Source: VXNJ01 sp965249595
GTDB taxonomy: Bacteria > Chloroflexota > UBA11872 > VXNJ01
Assembly (NCBI GenBank): GCA_965249595.1
Contig: OZ252242.1
Span: forward strand, 868,001 to 932,000
DNA: 64,000 bases
Direction: 5' to 3'
Made by a program: the position numbers and the translations under genes
Notes under the pieces: generated by a model
Seen by the model: only the letters and a program-made list of their open reading frames with translations
Database searches by the model: none
What the model was told of the DNA's origin: nothing
Part shown: piece after piece, positions 7,262-16,271 of the stretch
Numbering within the stretch: the stretch's first letter is position 1
Layout: the number at the start of each line of letters is the position of its first letter

Positions 7262-9244
7262 GTGACTCCGACCTTGGCGACACCGGCCATAGTTCGCGCC
7301 AGCTTGTTGGCGCTTTTGGGGTTGGCAACCCTGACAGCGGCACTGGCCTGGACTCTCAATTGGGAAAAATCGGGCGTACCGCGGGCAAACGACCTTTACC
7401 TTCTACCGGCCGACGGACCGGCCTGGACTTTTAGCGGTCAATGGTCAGCCGGGGCGGTCGCCAGCCAGCCAGCCTTTCGCAGCTCGCAATCGGGGGCTCG
7501 GGCGGTGACCATCTTTGATGGATCCGAGGTTGAGTTGCTGGCCTTACGTTCGCCGGCGGGAGGCTGGGCCCGGATCTGGATTGATGGTTCCGATTCGCGG
7601 GCCGATTTGGCCGAACGCGGGCCGGGCGGAATCGCCCGGTTGGACCTTAGCGGCCCGCAATTGCAATTGCTTTCGCTACCGGTGGCTTCGGGTCTGCCGG
7701 ACGGTCGACACACCCTCACGGTTGAAGTTGTAGGCACCGGACCGGAGCCGGACTCAGGCGGAGAGGTGTTCCTGCGCGGAGCCATCGCCGGGCAATCGGC
7801 ACCACGATGGCCGCTGCTGCTGGGGCTGGCCGGCCTGTTGGCGGGGCTGGTATTGGCGATCGGCCCTCCGGTCAATCACCTTATCGGACGCTGGGGCTGG
7901 CGTCCCGCGCTGCGAACCAAGTTGGCGGGACCCGAAAACGGCCGCGGTTTGATGGGACCAATACTGCTGGCAGGGATCCTACTTACGCTGGCGTCCGTAA
8001 CCGTCAGCGATGGAGCGACCGATCCTCTTACCTGGCTGCGGCTGGCCAGCTTGGCCGGTCTGGCCCTGCTGGGTTTGTTCTGGCCTTGGGCGGTGGTAAC
8101 GGTTTCGGCAACCGGTTGGTTGCTTGCTCCACTGGGCGTACCGCTCGGGTCGTTGGCTCTCAACCCGGGCGAACTGGGGTTGGCCGCCCTGACGGCGGCC
8201 TGGATTGGGCGGGCGGTTCTGCTCGATCGAATAGAAATTTCATTGCCGCGGGCCTGGCTCCTGCCACTGGGGTTGCTGCTTGTGGCGGCAGTAATCGCAA
8301 CTGCGGGTGCCGAATATCAGAAGGTCGCCGTTCGCGGCCTGCGTTCATTGGTGCTCGAACCCCTCTGGCTATTTGTATTGGCCAGCACCTATGTCGGCGG
8401 CCGCCGCCGGTTCCTATTGGTGGGCGCAATTGCCACCGCCGCGGCGGTGGCTGCGGCCATCGCCATTTTTGATGGCCTAGCGGTCCTTGCCCAGGGCGAG
8501 CCGCTGCGTCGCCTGTCCGGCATTTTCGGTTCGCCAAATGAATTGGCTTTTTCACTCGAGCGTGGTCTGCCAGTCCTCGTTGCCCTCAGTGCCGGTTTAA
8601 TCGGCTGGCACAGGAAGGCATTGCGGGCCGGGGTGATTGGCGTTGGCCTCACCCTCGTGGCAACAATTTCACGCGGTGGTTTGCTGGGGGCCGCGGTTGG
8701 ATTGGCGCTGCAGGATCGGCTCGGCGCCGGGCGGCGCCGCAAGCTGCTGGCGCTGGCATTGCTTGGGGCGTTGGCGCTGGTGATCGTAGTTGCCAGTTTG
8801 GCCGGCCTTGGGTCCGATTCGATTTCTGTTCGTCTTCAGTTATGGGATTCCGCGCTGCAAATGGCGGCGGCCAATCCCATCATTGGAATCGGTCCCGATA
8901 ACTTCCTCTACCACCTGCCTGATTACATGGATCCAGCGATGTGGCGTGAACCAAACATCTCGCACCCTCACAATTTGTTCCTCGACGGTTGGCTGTCGCT
9001 CGGGCTGGTGGGATTGGCCATATTGGCCCTATTGGTAAAACGGGCCGTTAGCACCCTTCTGGCGGATTTGCCGGCGCGGTCGCCGTTCCTAGCGCGCCTG
9101 GACGCCGCCGCCGCCGCCGCGCTGGTGGCCGGTCTGGCCCACGGCCTCGTTGACCATTCCTACTTTCTGCCGTCGCTGGCCGCCTTTACTTGGATCATTT
9201 TTGCGGTTGCGGCAGGCCGCGGCAGCGAACCGCGCGGCGGCTGA
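7262..9244 (+). CDS. O-antigen ligase/polymerase-like membrane protein with N-terminal extracytoplasmic domain
   Basis: This is an integral membrane protein of 660 residues from the GTG at 7262; the frame upstream overlaps the isomerase gene. One N-terminal helix (about 11-30) is followed by a soluble region of about 140 residues, predicted to be mostly beta strand. A long series of hydrophobic helices comes next. The Wzy_C/WaaL signature is seen near residue 567 (HPHNLFLDGW), and an Arg-rich loop (ISRGGLLGA) precedes it. Such proteins join or polymerise glycans at the outer membrane face. No glycosyltransferase cluster is next to it, so its role as ligase or polymerase is unresolved. The extra soluble domain is unusual. 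Confidence 0.75.
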   Translation: MTPTLATPAIVRASLLALLGLATLTAALAWTLNWEKSGVPRANDLYLLPADGPAWTFSGQWSAGAVASQPAFRSSQSGARAVTIFDGSEVELLALRSPAGGWARIWIDGSDSRADLAERGPGGIARLDLSGPQLQLLSLPVASGLPDGRHTLTVEVVGTGPEPDSGGEVFLRGAIAGQSAPRWPLLLGLAGLLAGLVLAIGPPVNHLIGRWGWRPALRTKLAGPENGRGLMGPILLAGILLTLASVTVSDGATDPLTWLRLASLAGLALLGLFWPWAVVTVSATGWLLAPLGVPLGSLALNPGELGLAALTAAWIGRAVLLDRIEISLPRAWLLPLGLLLVAAVIATAGAEYQKVAVRGLRSLVLEPLWLFVLASTYVGGRRRFLLVGAIATAAAVAAAIAIFDGLAVLAQGEPLRRLSGIFGSPNELAFSLERGLPVLVALSAGLIGWHRKALRAGVIGVGLTLVATISRGGLLGAAVGLALQDRLGAGRRRKLLALALLGALALVIVVASLAGLGSDSISVRLQLWDSALQMAAANPIIGIGPDNFLYHLPDYMDPAMWREPNISHPHNLFLDGWLSLGLVGLAILALLVKRAVSTLLADLPARSPFLARLDAAAAAALVAGLAHGLVDHSYFLPSLAAFTWIIFAVAAGRGSEPRGG

Positions 9245-9525
9245 ATCCAAGAGCAGGTTCTTCCACCCGACAACCGGGCCAATTGGAAATTTGGGCAAGT
9301 TCGGCCGAAGTCCATTCGAGGCCAGGACTTGAACCGATTGGTTGATATTCACTGACCGACCCGGCGGCGGCTGACTGGTGTTATTGACCGGCAGTCAGCA
9401 CCGGCCGGTGACCTGAGTCCGGATGCTCGGAATCATCCAACCCGGGCCCCGGTCATCAATCGGAAAAAGCCATCAGGCAAGCGAGGGATCGCCGACGGGC
9501 GGCAATTGTTTTGATCTGCTGCCGG

Positions 9526-10095
9526 TCATCGGCCCGTTGCCGTGGCGCGACTTTGGTAATGCAAACCAACGATTCCGCACTCATAGCGTTTTGCATCGAC
9601 CAGCTTGAGCGAATCAATCCTCTGCCCATTGGCAAATAAAGGTATGCCGCTGCCCAGCATCACCGGCACCACGGCGATCATGTATTCGGAAAGCAGCCCT
9701 TCGCCACGCAGCGAATTGGCCAGCTTGCCGCCACCCATTAACCAGGCCCTTTCAACGCCCGCAACCCGCAGTGCTGCGGCGACCTCGCGGGGAGTTCGCG
9801 AAGTCAGTTCAATTGCCGGGTCCAGAAGGGGCAGGTCACGGTTGGTAAAGACCCATGTAGGCATGCCCGAATGTGGCCAGCTCGCTCGCTTGAGGGCAAA
9901 TTCATAGGTGCCGCTGCCCATCAGGATCGCATCGATCGAGGCGTAGAACTTGCCGTAACCAAAGTCCTCGCCGCTGTCGTTAAAAGGGGCGAGCCAGTCG
10001 ACCCCGCCATCATCGGTGGCGATGAATCCATCGATGCTGGAGGCGACGAAGTAGACGATCTCTGGGGCTTGGAATTCTTCCGTTTTACGATCCAT
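9526..10095 (-). CDS. Dihydrofolate reductase family protein (RibD C-terminal-like)
   Basis: The 189-residue product belongs to the RibD_C/DHFR-like reductase family. It has the N-terminal strand followed by SSIDGFIAT, the GSGTYEF segment, and the NADPH-binding WLMGGGKLANSL motif followed by VPVMLGSGIPLF. It probably uses NADPH, but the substrate of these stand-alone proteins is usually unknown and it is not the folate enzyme FolA. The ATG at 10095 is preceded by an in-frame TTG one codon earlier. The gene stands alone, converging with the O-antigen ligase-like gene across about 280 bp. Confidence 0.85.
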   Translation of the reverse strand: MDRKTEEFQAPEIVYFVASSIDGFIATDDGGVDWLAPFNDSGEDFGYGKFYASIDAILMGSGTYEFALKRASWPHSGMPTWVFTNRDLPLLDPAIELTSRTPREVAAALRVAGVERAWLMGGGKLANSLRGEGLLSEYMIAVVPVMLGSGIPLFANGQRIDSLKLVDAKRYECGIVGLHYQSRATATGR

Positions 10096-10344
10096 CAAGC
10101 TTGCCTGGCGGAATCTTCACCTTCGTAGGGAGTCTGGGTAAGTTCGTCCGGTCGGGTCGACCTCGGCGAGCATTTTTGCCGCCTGCCGGGAGGTTATCCA
10201 ATCTTGCAGTTGGACCGATATTCGGATCTGAAATTGTGGGAGCAGATTGCCGCGACTAGATCGCGATCAGCCCATTTGGGTCAGGCTGGCCGATCGGCAA
10301 AGGGATATCGCACTGAACGCCGATCGAAGGGCCCGGCGGCGGAC

Positions 10345-11724
10345 TCATTTCCCAATACAAAACTTGGAAAAGATTGCATCGAGCAAATCCTCGGTGGCGT
10401 CCTGGCCGGTAATCTGACCAAGTTCGGCGATGGCGCCGGCCAGGCCGATGCAGACAAAATCGCTGGGCAATCCCTCGCCACAGGCCCGCCGCGCGGCGCC
10501 CAGCTCGACGCGGGCCCGCGCCAGTGCTCCAACGTGCCGCTCATTGGTGGTCCGCGGCAGATCGTTTGAGCGCAGTCCTCCGGTGCCGAGCAAATTTGAG
10601 AGTTGTGCCCGCAATCCATCCTGCCCGCTGCCGGTGAGCGCCGAAAAATGCACCGTTGGCCAAGGTTGCAAGCTGGCAATTTCAGCCTCGCCTAAGACCA
10701 ACTCAAGGTCGGATTTATTGATCAGCACGATGGCCGGAATGCCGGCGTCGGCAACAATCTGGGCCGCTTGCCGGTCGGGATCTGTAAGCGGCTTGCCCCC
10801 ATCAATTACCAGGATTGCCAAATCCGCATCGGCCAAGGCCATGCCGGTCCTGGAAATGCCCTCGGCCTCAATAGCGTCGGTGGCCGAGCGCACGCCGGCG
10901 GTGTCGGAGAGAACCATAGCCACGCCATCGATGGTGAGGGCCTCCTCGAGTACATCGCGGGTCGTGCCGGCTACGGCGGTGACGATCGCCCGGTCCCTTC
11001 CCAACAGTCGATTCAGGGTCGATGATTTGCCGGCATTGGGGGCGCCGACTATGGCGATTCGCACGCCGCTGCGCAGCAGTTCGCCGGTGGCCGATCCTTC
11101 AAGCGCCGCAGCGATGGCCGCCAGAGAGCGGTCGAGGGCTTTGCCTACCTGTTCACGCGGCACGGCCGGCACATCGTCTTCCGAAAAATCAATCTCGGCC
11201 TCCAGGCGCGCCCGCAGATCCAACAGATCGCGGCGGATATTGGCCACCGCGTCGGAGAGGGCTCCGGAAAGCTGGGCGCGGGCAGCTTTCAGGGCCAGAT
11301 CATTGGGGGCCGAGACCATGTCGGCAACGGCCTCCGCGCGCGCCAGATCGATGCGCCCGCTCAAAAATGCCCGCAGCGTAAATTCGCCGGGCCCCGCCCG
11401 GCGGCAGCCGTTAAGCAAAAGGGTCCTTAGGCAGGCCGCAACCGCTGCCGGCCCGCCGTGACAGGATATTTCGACCAAGTCTTGCCGGGTGTAGGAATTG
11501 GGCCCCTGGAAGTAGGTCAGCAGCGCTTCGTCGAAGGCCACGCCATCACCGGGATCTATCAGGCTGCCCAGGGTTGCATGACGGTGGGCGATCCGCTCGC
11601 CGGGATTGGCGCTAAACACTGCCTGGGCGGCTTTGAGGGCACCCGGACCCGATGCCCGTACCACGCCTATCGCCCCGATTCCGGGAGCCGTGGCAACGGC
11701 CGCGATCGTATCTTCGAATTCCAT
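10345..11724 (-). CDS. mnmE: tRNA modification GTPase MnmE
   Basis: MnmE, with MnmG, makes the 5-carboxymethylaminomethyl group on wobble U34 of several tRNAs. The 459-residue length is typical. The N-terminal tetrahydrofolate-binding domain starts DTIAAVATAPG. The G domain has G1 GAPNAGKS (227-234), G2 TTRD (254-257), G3 DTAG (274-277) and G4 NKSD (336-339). The protein ends in the hallmark CIGK, whose Cys456 is catalytic. It lies 29 bp downstream of the B12/radical SAM gene on the same strand. mnmG is not in the window. Confidence 0.97.
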   Translation of the reverse strand: MEFEDTIAAVATAPGIGAIGVVRASGPGALKAAQAVFSANPGERIAHRHATLGSLIDPGDGVAFDEALLTYFQGPNSYTRQDLVEISCHGGPAAVAACLRTLLLNGCRRAGPGEFTLRAFLSGRIDLARAEAVADMVSAPNDLALKAARAQLSGALSDAVANIRRDLLDLRARLEAEIDFSEDDVPAVPREQVGKALDRSLAAIAAALEGSATGELLRSGVRIAIVGAPNAGKSSTLNRLLGRDRAIVTAVAGTTRDVLEEALTIDGVAMVLSDTAGVRSATDAIEAEGISRTGMALADADLAILVIDGGKPLTDPDRQAAQIVADAGIPAIVLINKSDLELVLGEAEIASLQPWPTVHFSALTGSGQDGLRAQLSNLLGTGGLRSNDLPRTTNERHVGALARARVELGAARRACGEGLPSDFVCIGLAGAIAELGQITGQDATEDLLDAIFSKFCIGK

Positions 11725-11753
11725 CCAGTGTCGTTCTTACCGGAGCGGCTCGC

Positions 11754-13613
11754 CTATTGGCGGTAGGCGGCCGAAGGGATTCGAGTTCGATCGCCGCTGG
11801 CTGCGGCCAGCGCCCGGTCGCGCTCCCACCGCAGCACCCAACGGGGAGTGTGAACTCCGACATGATCCCATGGCATCCGCTCGTCGTCGTCGCGACCGCG
11901 GTGAACGTACCAGTCGATGTCGATTCCGGCCTTTTGACTGGCCTCCCGCCACAGCTCTGCGTCGAAGTGTTCCTGCCAAGCATCCAGACGCGCCCCCGCC
12001 CGCCAGGCATGCTCGATCGCCGCTCCTACTCGCCGATCACCCAGCGACAGCAGGGCCTCGATGACCGACATCTGGGGGTCGTTCCAATTGAACTGAATCC
12101 CACGGACTTTGAGTTCCGAACGCAAGAATCGCTGCTTTTGTGCTATGACCTCGATCTGTTCTTGTCCGAACCATTGGAACGGCGTGTGGGCCTTCGGAAC
12201 GAAGGTTGAAACTCCCACCCTCACCTTGGCCCGGCCAGCAATGTGGCGGCGGCCGATTGCCAGCGTGGCCTTGGCCAAGCGGGCTATGCCGGCCACGTCG
12301 GCATGGTCCTCGGTCGGCAGACCAATCATGAAATAGAGCTTGACGGCGTGGAATCCCTGGGCGTAGGCCACTTCGACGGTGTCCAACAGCTCCTGGTCAG
12401 GTATCTCCTTGCGGATCACCTCGCGCAGGCGATCGGTGGCCGCCTCTGGGGCGAAGGTGATCGATCGCCGGCGTCCCTGCCCCCCGGGCCGAAGGGCCTC
12501 AGCGATGGCGACGTTGAACGGCTCGACCCGCGTTGACGGGATGTTGATTTCTAGGCCGCTGTCGTCTAGTTCCTCGCGCAAATCGGTAATCAGGGTCTGG
12601 ATATCGCGGTAGTCGACCGCGTTAAGCGAGAGCAGGGTCAGGTCGCGGTGCCCGGTTGAATCGATGACCGCGCGCGCTGCCTTTGCCACTTGGGCCGGTT
12701 CGCGGGTACGAAGCGGACGGTCGATAAAGCCGGCCTGGCAGAAGCGGCAACCGCGGGCACAGCCGCGATGAATCTCTATCGAAGCACGGTCAAACACCGT
12801 TCGGCCGTGGGCAACGACCGGTCGCAATGGTCCGATGTGCTCGTTGATATCAACGTACAGGCGCTCGATGAGCGGCGATGCGTCGCCGCTAGGGACAACA
12901 TCGGCCAACCGGCCGTCGGCATGGTAGCGAATTTGATAGAGGGCGGGCACGTAAACACCCTGTTCGGCCGCCGCCGACCTTAAGAATGTCTCGCGCCAAT
13001 TGGCCGGTTCGGCCTGCTTGCATTGACCTTGGATTTCCAATAGGCGCGGGAGAATTTCTTCGCCATCGCCGATTACCGCCAGGTCAAGGAAATCGGCCAC
13101 TGGTTCGGGATTGACCATTGACGCGCCACCGGCGATGATGATCGGATCATTGACGCCGCGGTCCTTGGCGCGTAGGGGGATCTGGCCCAGGTCGAGCATC
13201 TCGAGCATCCCGGTGGCGCCCATCTCGTAGGGCAGCGAGAACCCGATCATGTCGAATTCGGCCAAGGGCACCCGGGTTTCGATCCCAAAAAGCGGGCTGC
13301 CATGCCGGCGCAAATTTTGGGAGAAGTCAGGCCACGGGCAAAACGCGCGATCGGCCATCAGGTCAGGCCGGTCGTTGACGATCTCGTAAAGGATCTGTAC
13401 GCCCAGATTGGACATTCCAATCTGGTATGCGTCGGGGAAAGCGAGACAAACTCTTGTCGTCGCCGATTCCCAAGGGCGATTGCGGCTGTTCCACTCGCCC
13501 CCGACGTAGTGGATCGGGTTGGAAACCCCCTCGAGCAGGGATTCGACATCCACCCGGCGAGATATCGATGGTTGGCCGATCGATTGTTTAGCCAGCGGGG
13601 TTGAGGGGGTCAA
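11754..13613 (-). CDS. TIGR03960-type B12-binding/radical SAM protein
   Basis: The 619-residue protein matches the uncharacterised TIGR03960 family, with an N-terminal region (IHYVGGEWNS, then AYQIGMSNLG), a B12-binding-like domain and a radical SAM domain. The radical SAM Cys are C285, C289 and C292 (CARGCRFC). Further family motifs include FAPEAATDRLR and KLYFMIGLPTE. In many genomes a DUF2344 domain is fused or adjacent; none is seen here. The start is taken as the TTG at 13613, but the GTG near residue 21 also fits, since neither has a good ribosome site. The gene is probably co-transcribed with mnmE, which would suit a tRNA- or cofactor-related role, but the function is unknown. Confidence 0.88.
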   Translation of the reverse strand: MTPSTPLAKQSIGQPSISRRVDVESLLEGVSNPIHYVGGEWNSRNRPWESATTRVCLAFPDAYQIGMSNLGVQILYEIVNDRPDLMADRAFCPWPDFSQNLRRHGSPLFGIETRVPLAEFDMIGFSLPYEMGATGMLEMLDLGQIPLRAKDRGVNDPIIIAGGASMVNPEPVADFLDLAVIGDGEEILPRLLEIQGQCKQAEPANWRETFLRSAAAEQGVYVPALYQIRYHADGRLADVVPSGDASPLIERLYVDINEHIGPLRPVVAHGRTVFDRASIEIHRGCARGCRFCQAGFIDRPLRTREPAQVAKAARAVIDSTGHRDLTLLSLNAVDYRDIQTLITDLREELDDSGLEINIPSTRVEPFNVAIAEALRPGGQGRRRSITFAPEAATDRLREVIRKEIPDQELLDTVEVAYAQGFHAVKLYFMIGLPTEDHADVAGIARLAKATLAIGRRHIAGRAKVRVGVSTFVPKAHTPFQWFGQEQIEVIAQKQRFLRSELKVRGIQFNWNDPQMSVIEALLSLGDRRVGAAIEHAWRAGARLDAWQEHFDAELWREASQKAGIDIDWYVHRGRDDDERMPWDHVGVHTPRWVLRWERDRALAAASGDRTRIPSAAYRQ

Positions 13614-13782
13614 AAGATTGGAACTCCACGGTCCGGCGCCAAACCCGACCGAGTATCGCAGGCTTTAACGGCGCTGCCACCTCGGCGGGGCATAAGAATA
13701 GAGATGAAATCCAATTGTTTGGGCGGATCAACCGACGCTGCGGCGGGTGCATTCCGCAATAGATGGGGATGGGGGAATTGAA

Positions 13783-14724
13783 ATGCAAACCACTCGAGCC
13801 GCGCTCGTGGCGCCGCGCCAATTTGAGCTGGTCCCAATTGATCTTGTGCCGGGACCGGGCGAGGTGTTGGTTGAAGTTGCCGCCTGCGGAATCTGTTCGT
13901 CGGAACTGCCTGTCTATACCGGCGATCGCCAAGTTGAATATCCGGCTTACCTCGGTCATGAGGGCGTCGGCGTAATTGCGGCGCTTGGAGCCGGCGTGGA
14001 CGGTTGGCGGGAAGGCGATCGCGTTACCGGGCAAATCAACCGGGCCTTCGCCACCCATACGGTCGTTGGCACTGAGATGTTGTTTCCGGTTCCAGCCGGC
14101 GTGGATTTGAGTCATGCCCTGGGCGAGCCGCTCTTCTGCACGGCCAACATCGCCCGTTCGGCGGGACCTGAGTTTGGCGACCACGTGGTCGTAGTTGGCT
14201 GCGGGCAAATGGGATTGTTAGCCATTGCGGCTCTGCGCAGCGCCAATCTGGGTAGCCTGATTGCGGTTGACCGCATTGCCGAACGCCGTCAGCTGGCGCT
14301 TGAAATCGGGGCTACCCACGTTACCGTCGAGGACCCCATCGCCGAGGTGATGGATATTACCGGCGGAGGCGCCGATGTTGTCGTTGAGGTGGTCGGACAC
14401 CCGGGCGGATTAAAACTTGCCGGCGATCTGCTCCGTCCCAGTCGCGGAAAACTTGTAATGGCCGGCTACCATCAGCTCGCCGACACCTACGACCTGCGCA
14501 ATTTTTCCTTCAAGGGACTTATCGCCCACTCCTCCCATCCCCATTACTCGCCCGACATGGCCGGCGACTATCGGCGGGCCCTCCGGGCGCTGGGACGCGG
14601 TGTGTTTCCGATGGAAAAGATAGTTACCCACCGCTTTCCACTTGACCGCGTTGCGGACGGCTTCGAAGGGCTTGCAGCGCATGCCTCGGGGTTCCTAAAA
14701 GGAATCGTCGTTCCCGGCGATTGA
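13783..14724 (+). CDS. Zinc-type medium-chain dehydrogenase (MDR superfamily)
   Basis: The 313-residue product is an MDR oxidoreductase using NAD(P). It has the catalytic zinc region (ACGICSSELPVYTG, about 28-41, and GHEGVG, about 57-62) and a Rossmann motif (VVVVGCGQMGLLA, about 131-143). The four-Cys structural zinc lobe of classical alcohol dehydrogenases is absent, which explains the short length. The ATG at 13783 is favoured over an upstream ATG because GGGGGA lies seven bases before it. The substrate is unknown. The gene is divergent from the radical SAM gene and 77 bp before the Rrf2 regulator. Confidence 0.85.
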   Translation: MQTTRAALVAPRQFELVPIDLVPGPGEVLVEVAACGICSSELPVYTGDRQVEYPAYLGHEGVGVIAALGAGVDGWREGDRVTGQINRAFATHTVVGTEMLFPVPAGVDLSHALGEPLFCTANIARSAGPEFGDHVVVVGCGQMGLLAIAALRSANLGSLIAVDRIAERRQLALEIGATHVTVEDPIAEVMDITGGGADVVVEVVGHPGGLKLAGDLLRPSRGKLVMAGYHQLADTYDLRNFSFKGLIAHSSHPHYSPDMAGDYRRALRALGRGVFPMEKIVTHRFPLDRVADGFEGLAAHASGFLKGIVVPGD

Positions 14725-14801
14725 TCGCCCCGATTCCGCTTCGCCCGGCGGCGATCGATATATTCTTGACCAGATTGGTAAAGAAAGCGGCGGGAAGGGC
14801 A

Positions 14802-15188
14802 TTGCTCGCGATCAATTCACACGCTTGCTACGGCGTTGCGGCGTTAGTCGACCTGGCCCAACACGGCACACGGTCCTTCGTCCGGGCGCGCGACATCGCC
14901 GATCGCAAGGGGGTTCCGATTTCAATCCTGGGACAGGTGCTAGCCACGCTGGCCAGGGCGGGATACGTTCGCAGCAGGCGCGGCGCCAGCGGCGGCTATC
15001 AATTGGCGGTGGACTCAACCGCCGTTACCCTGGGAAAAATCCTGCTGGAATTGGGCATGGAACCGCCCGGCCAATCCTGTCTCGGTATCGCCACTGCCGA
15101 AAAGGCGGCGATGGCCGCCCTGGAGCGGGTCACACTGGCCGATTTGGCCCTGGAGAGTGCCAACGATCTCGGCGGCTACCAAATTTGA
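14802..15188 (+). CDS. Rrf2-family transcriptional regulator
   Basis: The 128-residue protein has the Rrf2 winged-helix pattern: YGVAALVDLAQHG, IADRKGVPISILGQVLATLARAGYV and the wing SRRGASGGYQLA. Only one Cys lies in the C-terminal loop (QSCLG) rather than the three of IscR, so a classical 2Fe-2S sensor is unlikely, though other ligands are possible. The frame is open back to 14721, but homology begins at the TTG at 14802, which has GGAAGGG just upstream. It is convergent with the cytochrome oxidase operon; its target genes are unknown. Confidence 0.85.
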   Translation: MLAINSHACYGVAALVDLAQHGTRSFVRARDIADRKGVPISILGQVLATLARAGYVRSRRGASGGYQLAVDSTAVTLGKILLELGMEPPGQSCLGIATAEKAAMAALERVTLADLALESANDLGGYQI

Positions 15189-15201
15189 CGGGGTTTGAGC
15201 C

Positions 15202-15576
15202 CTAGAAGAACACCGGGTCCATGTAGGGCAGTACGCCAAAGAGGGCCCCGAACGACAGCAGCAGCCCGATGGCCACCAGCAACCCGCCACCCATGAGAAT
15301 CGAAAAGGTGCGGGCGTCGCCGAAAAGGTGCATGTAGTAGCCCAGTACGCCCAGCGCCTTGAGGGCCATGAGCACGAACAGGGCAATGACAATCGGCCAG
15401 AGGCCTATCGGCAGAAAAATCACCGCTACCTCGACGCCGGTGATGATAAACAGCCAGATCGCCACCGCCACGTAATTGGTGTGGTGCTTCTTGTGGGAAG
15501 CGGCCACTTCACGGGCCTGTTCAATCGCGCGCCGCCGTTCGGCGTTTATTTCAGAGCGAAAGTCGGCCTGCATCAT
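15202..15576 (-). CDS. ctaF: Cytochrome c oxidase subunit IV (prokaryotic type)
   Basis: This is a small 124-residue membrane subunit of the caa3-type oxidase. After a charged N-terminus it has three hydrophobic helices, and the family motif LMALKALGVLGYYMHL. It overlaps the subunit III gene by four bases and is the last gene of the coxB-A-C-D cluster. Two consecutive ATG codons open the frame. Confidence 0.88.
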   Translation of the reverse strand: MMQADFRSEINAERRRAIEQAREVAASHKKHHTNYVAVAIWLFIITGVEVAVIFLPIGLWPIVIALFVLMALKALGVLGYYMHLFGDARTFSILMGGGLLVAIGLLLSFGALFGVLPYMDPVFF

Positions 15577-16238
15577 TGCGGCGCCGGCAAAAGGTAGATG
15601 AGCGTGAAGATGAACACCCAGACCAGGTCAACAAAGTGCCAATAGAGTCCGCAAAGTTCAACCGAGACGTAGGATCCGCCATCGCTGCCAGCATCGGGCG
15701 AGGATGGCAACTCCTCCTCGACCCCGACGGCGTAGGCCAGTGGCCGGCGGGCGTTTTCGCCCACTCTGAAGACCAGCAGGGAAATGAGCCAAACGACACC
15801 CCAAAAAACATGGGCGCCATGGAATCCGGTGAGGACGAAGAACGACGCTCCGAACATGCTCGAGGTCATCCCCAGCCCTTCGAGTCCAAAGTGGGTGAAT
15901 TCGTAGATCTGAATTCCCAGGAAGGCCGTACCCAAACCGGCGGTAAAGAGGATGTTGTTGCGGTAGGCGATCGTATTGCCGTTGCGCAGCCCGCGCAGCG
16001 CCAGCACCATCGTCAGCGATGACATCAGGAGCACGAAGGCTCCCAAACCGGTCAGGTTGATGTCGAGATGGTCGGACCCCAAGCCACCTTCGTGGGCTCC
16101 GCGCCAGACGAAGAAATTGGCGATCAAAGTTCCAAAGAACAGCGATTCGGAGCCGATAAAAGCCCACATGCCCAGCTTGCGCATGTCCAACCCGAGGCTG
16201 GTCGGTGGATGGGCGGATCCGTGGGCTTCGGCGGCCAT
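15573..16238 (-). CDS. ctaE: Cytochrome c oxidase subunit III
   Basis: The 221-residue product is a heme-copper oxidase subunit III with five predicted membrane helices, the short form common in caa3 oxidases. Typical motifs are KLGMWAFIGSESLFFGTL near the N-terminus, HGAHVFWG in the fourth helix region, and the C-terminal WHFVDLVWVFIF. Subunit III has no metal centre but stabilises subunit I. The gene is 33 bp after subunit I and overlaps subunit IV by four bases. Confidence 0.95.
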   Translation of the reverse strand: MAAEAHGSAHPPTSLGLDMRKLGMWAFIGSESLFFGTLIANFFVWRGAHEGGLGSDHLDINLTGLGAFVLLMSSLTMVLALRGLRNGNTIAYRNNILFTAGLGTAFLGIQIYEFTHFGLEGLGMTSSMFGASFFVLTGFHGAHVFWGVVWLISLLVFRVGENARRPLAYAVGVEEELPSSPDAGSDGGSYVSVELCGLYWHFVDLVWVFIFTLIYLLPAPQ

Positions 16239-16271
16239 TTTGTCAGTTAGTCCCCAATGATTTCGGTTTGA

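Noticed and set aside
9318..9345. tRNA T-arm-like sequence (GGTTCAAGTCC on the minus strand)
   Set aside because: The flanking bases do not form the T stem, and no acceptor, D or anticodon arm can be drawn around it.
9399..9410. 12-bp palindrome CACCGGCCGGTG between convergent genes at 9244 and 9526
   Set aside because: Too short and too GC-rich to stand out in this sequence, and no T-run follows, so I do not call it a terminator or operator. The rest of the 9245-9525 gap shows nothing.
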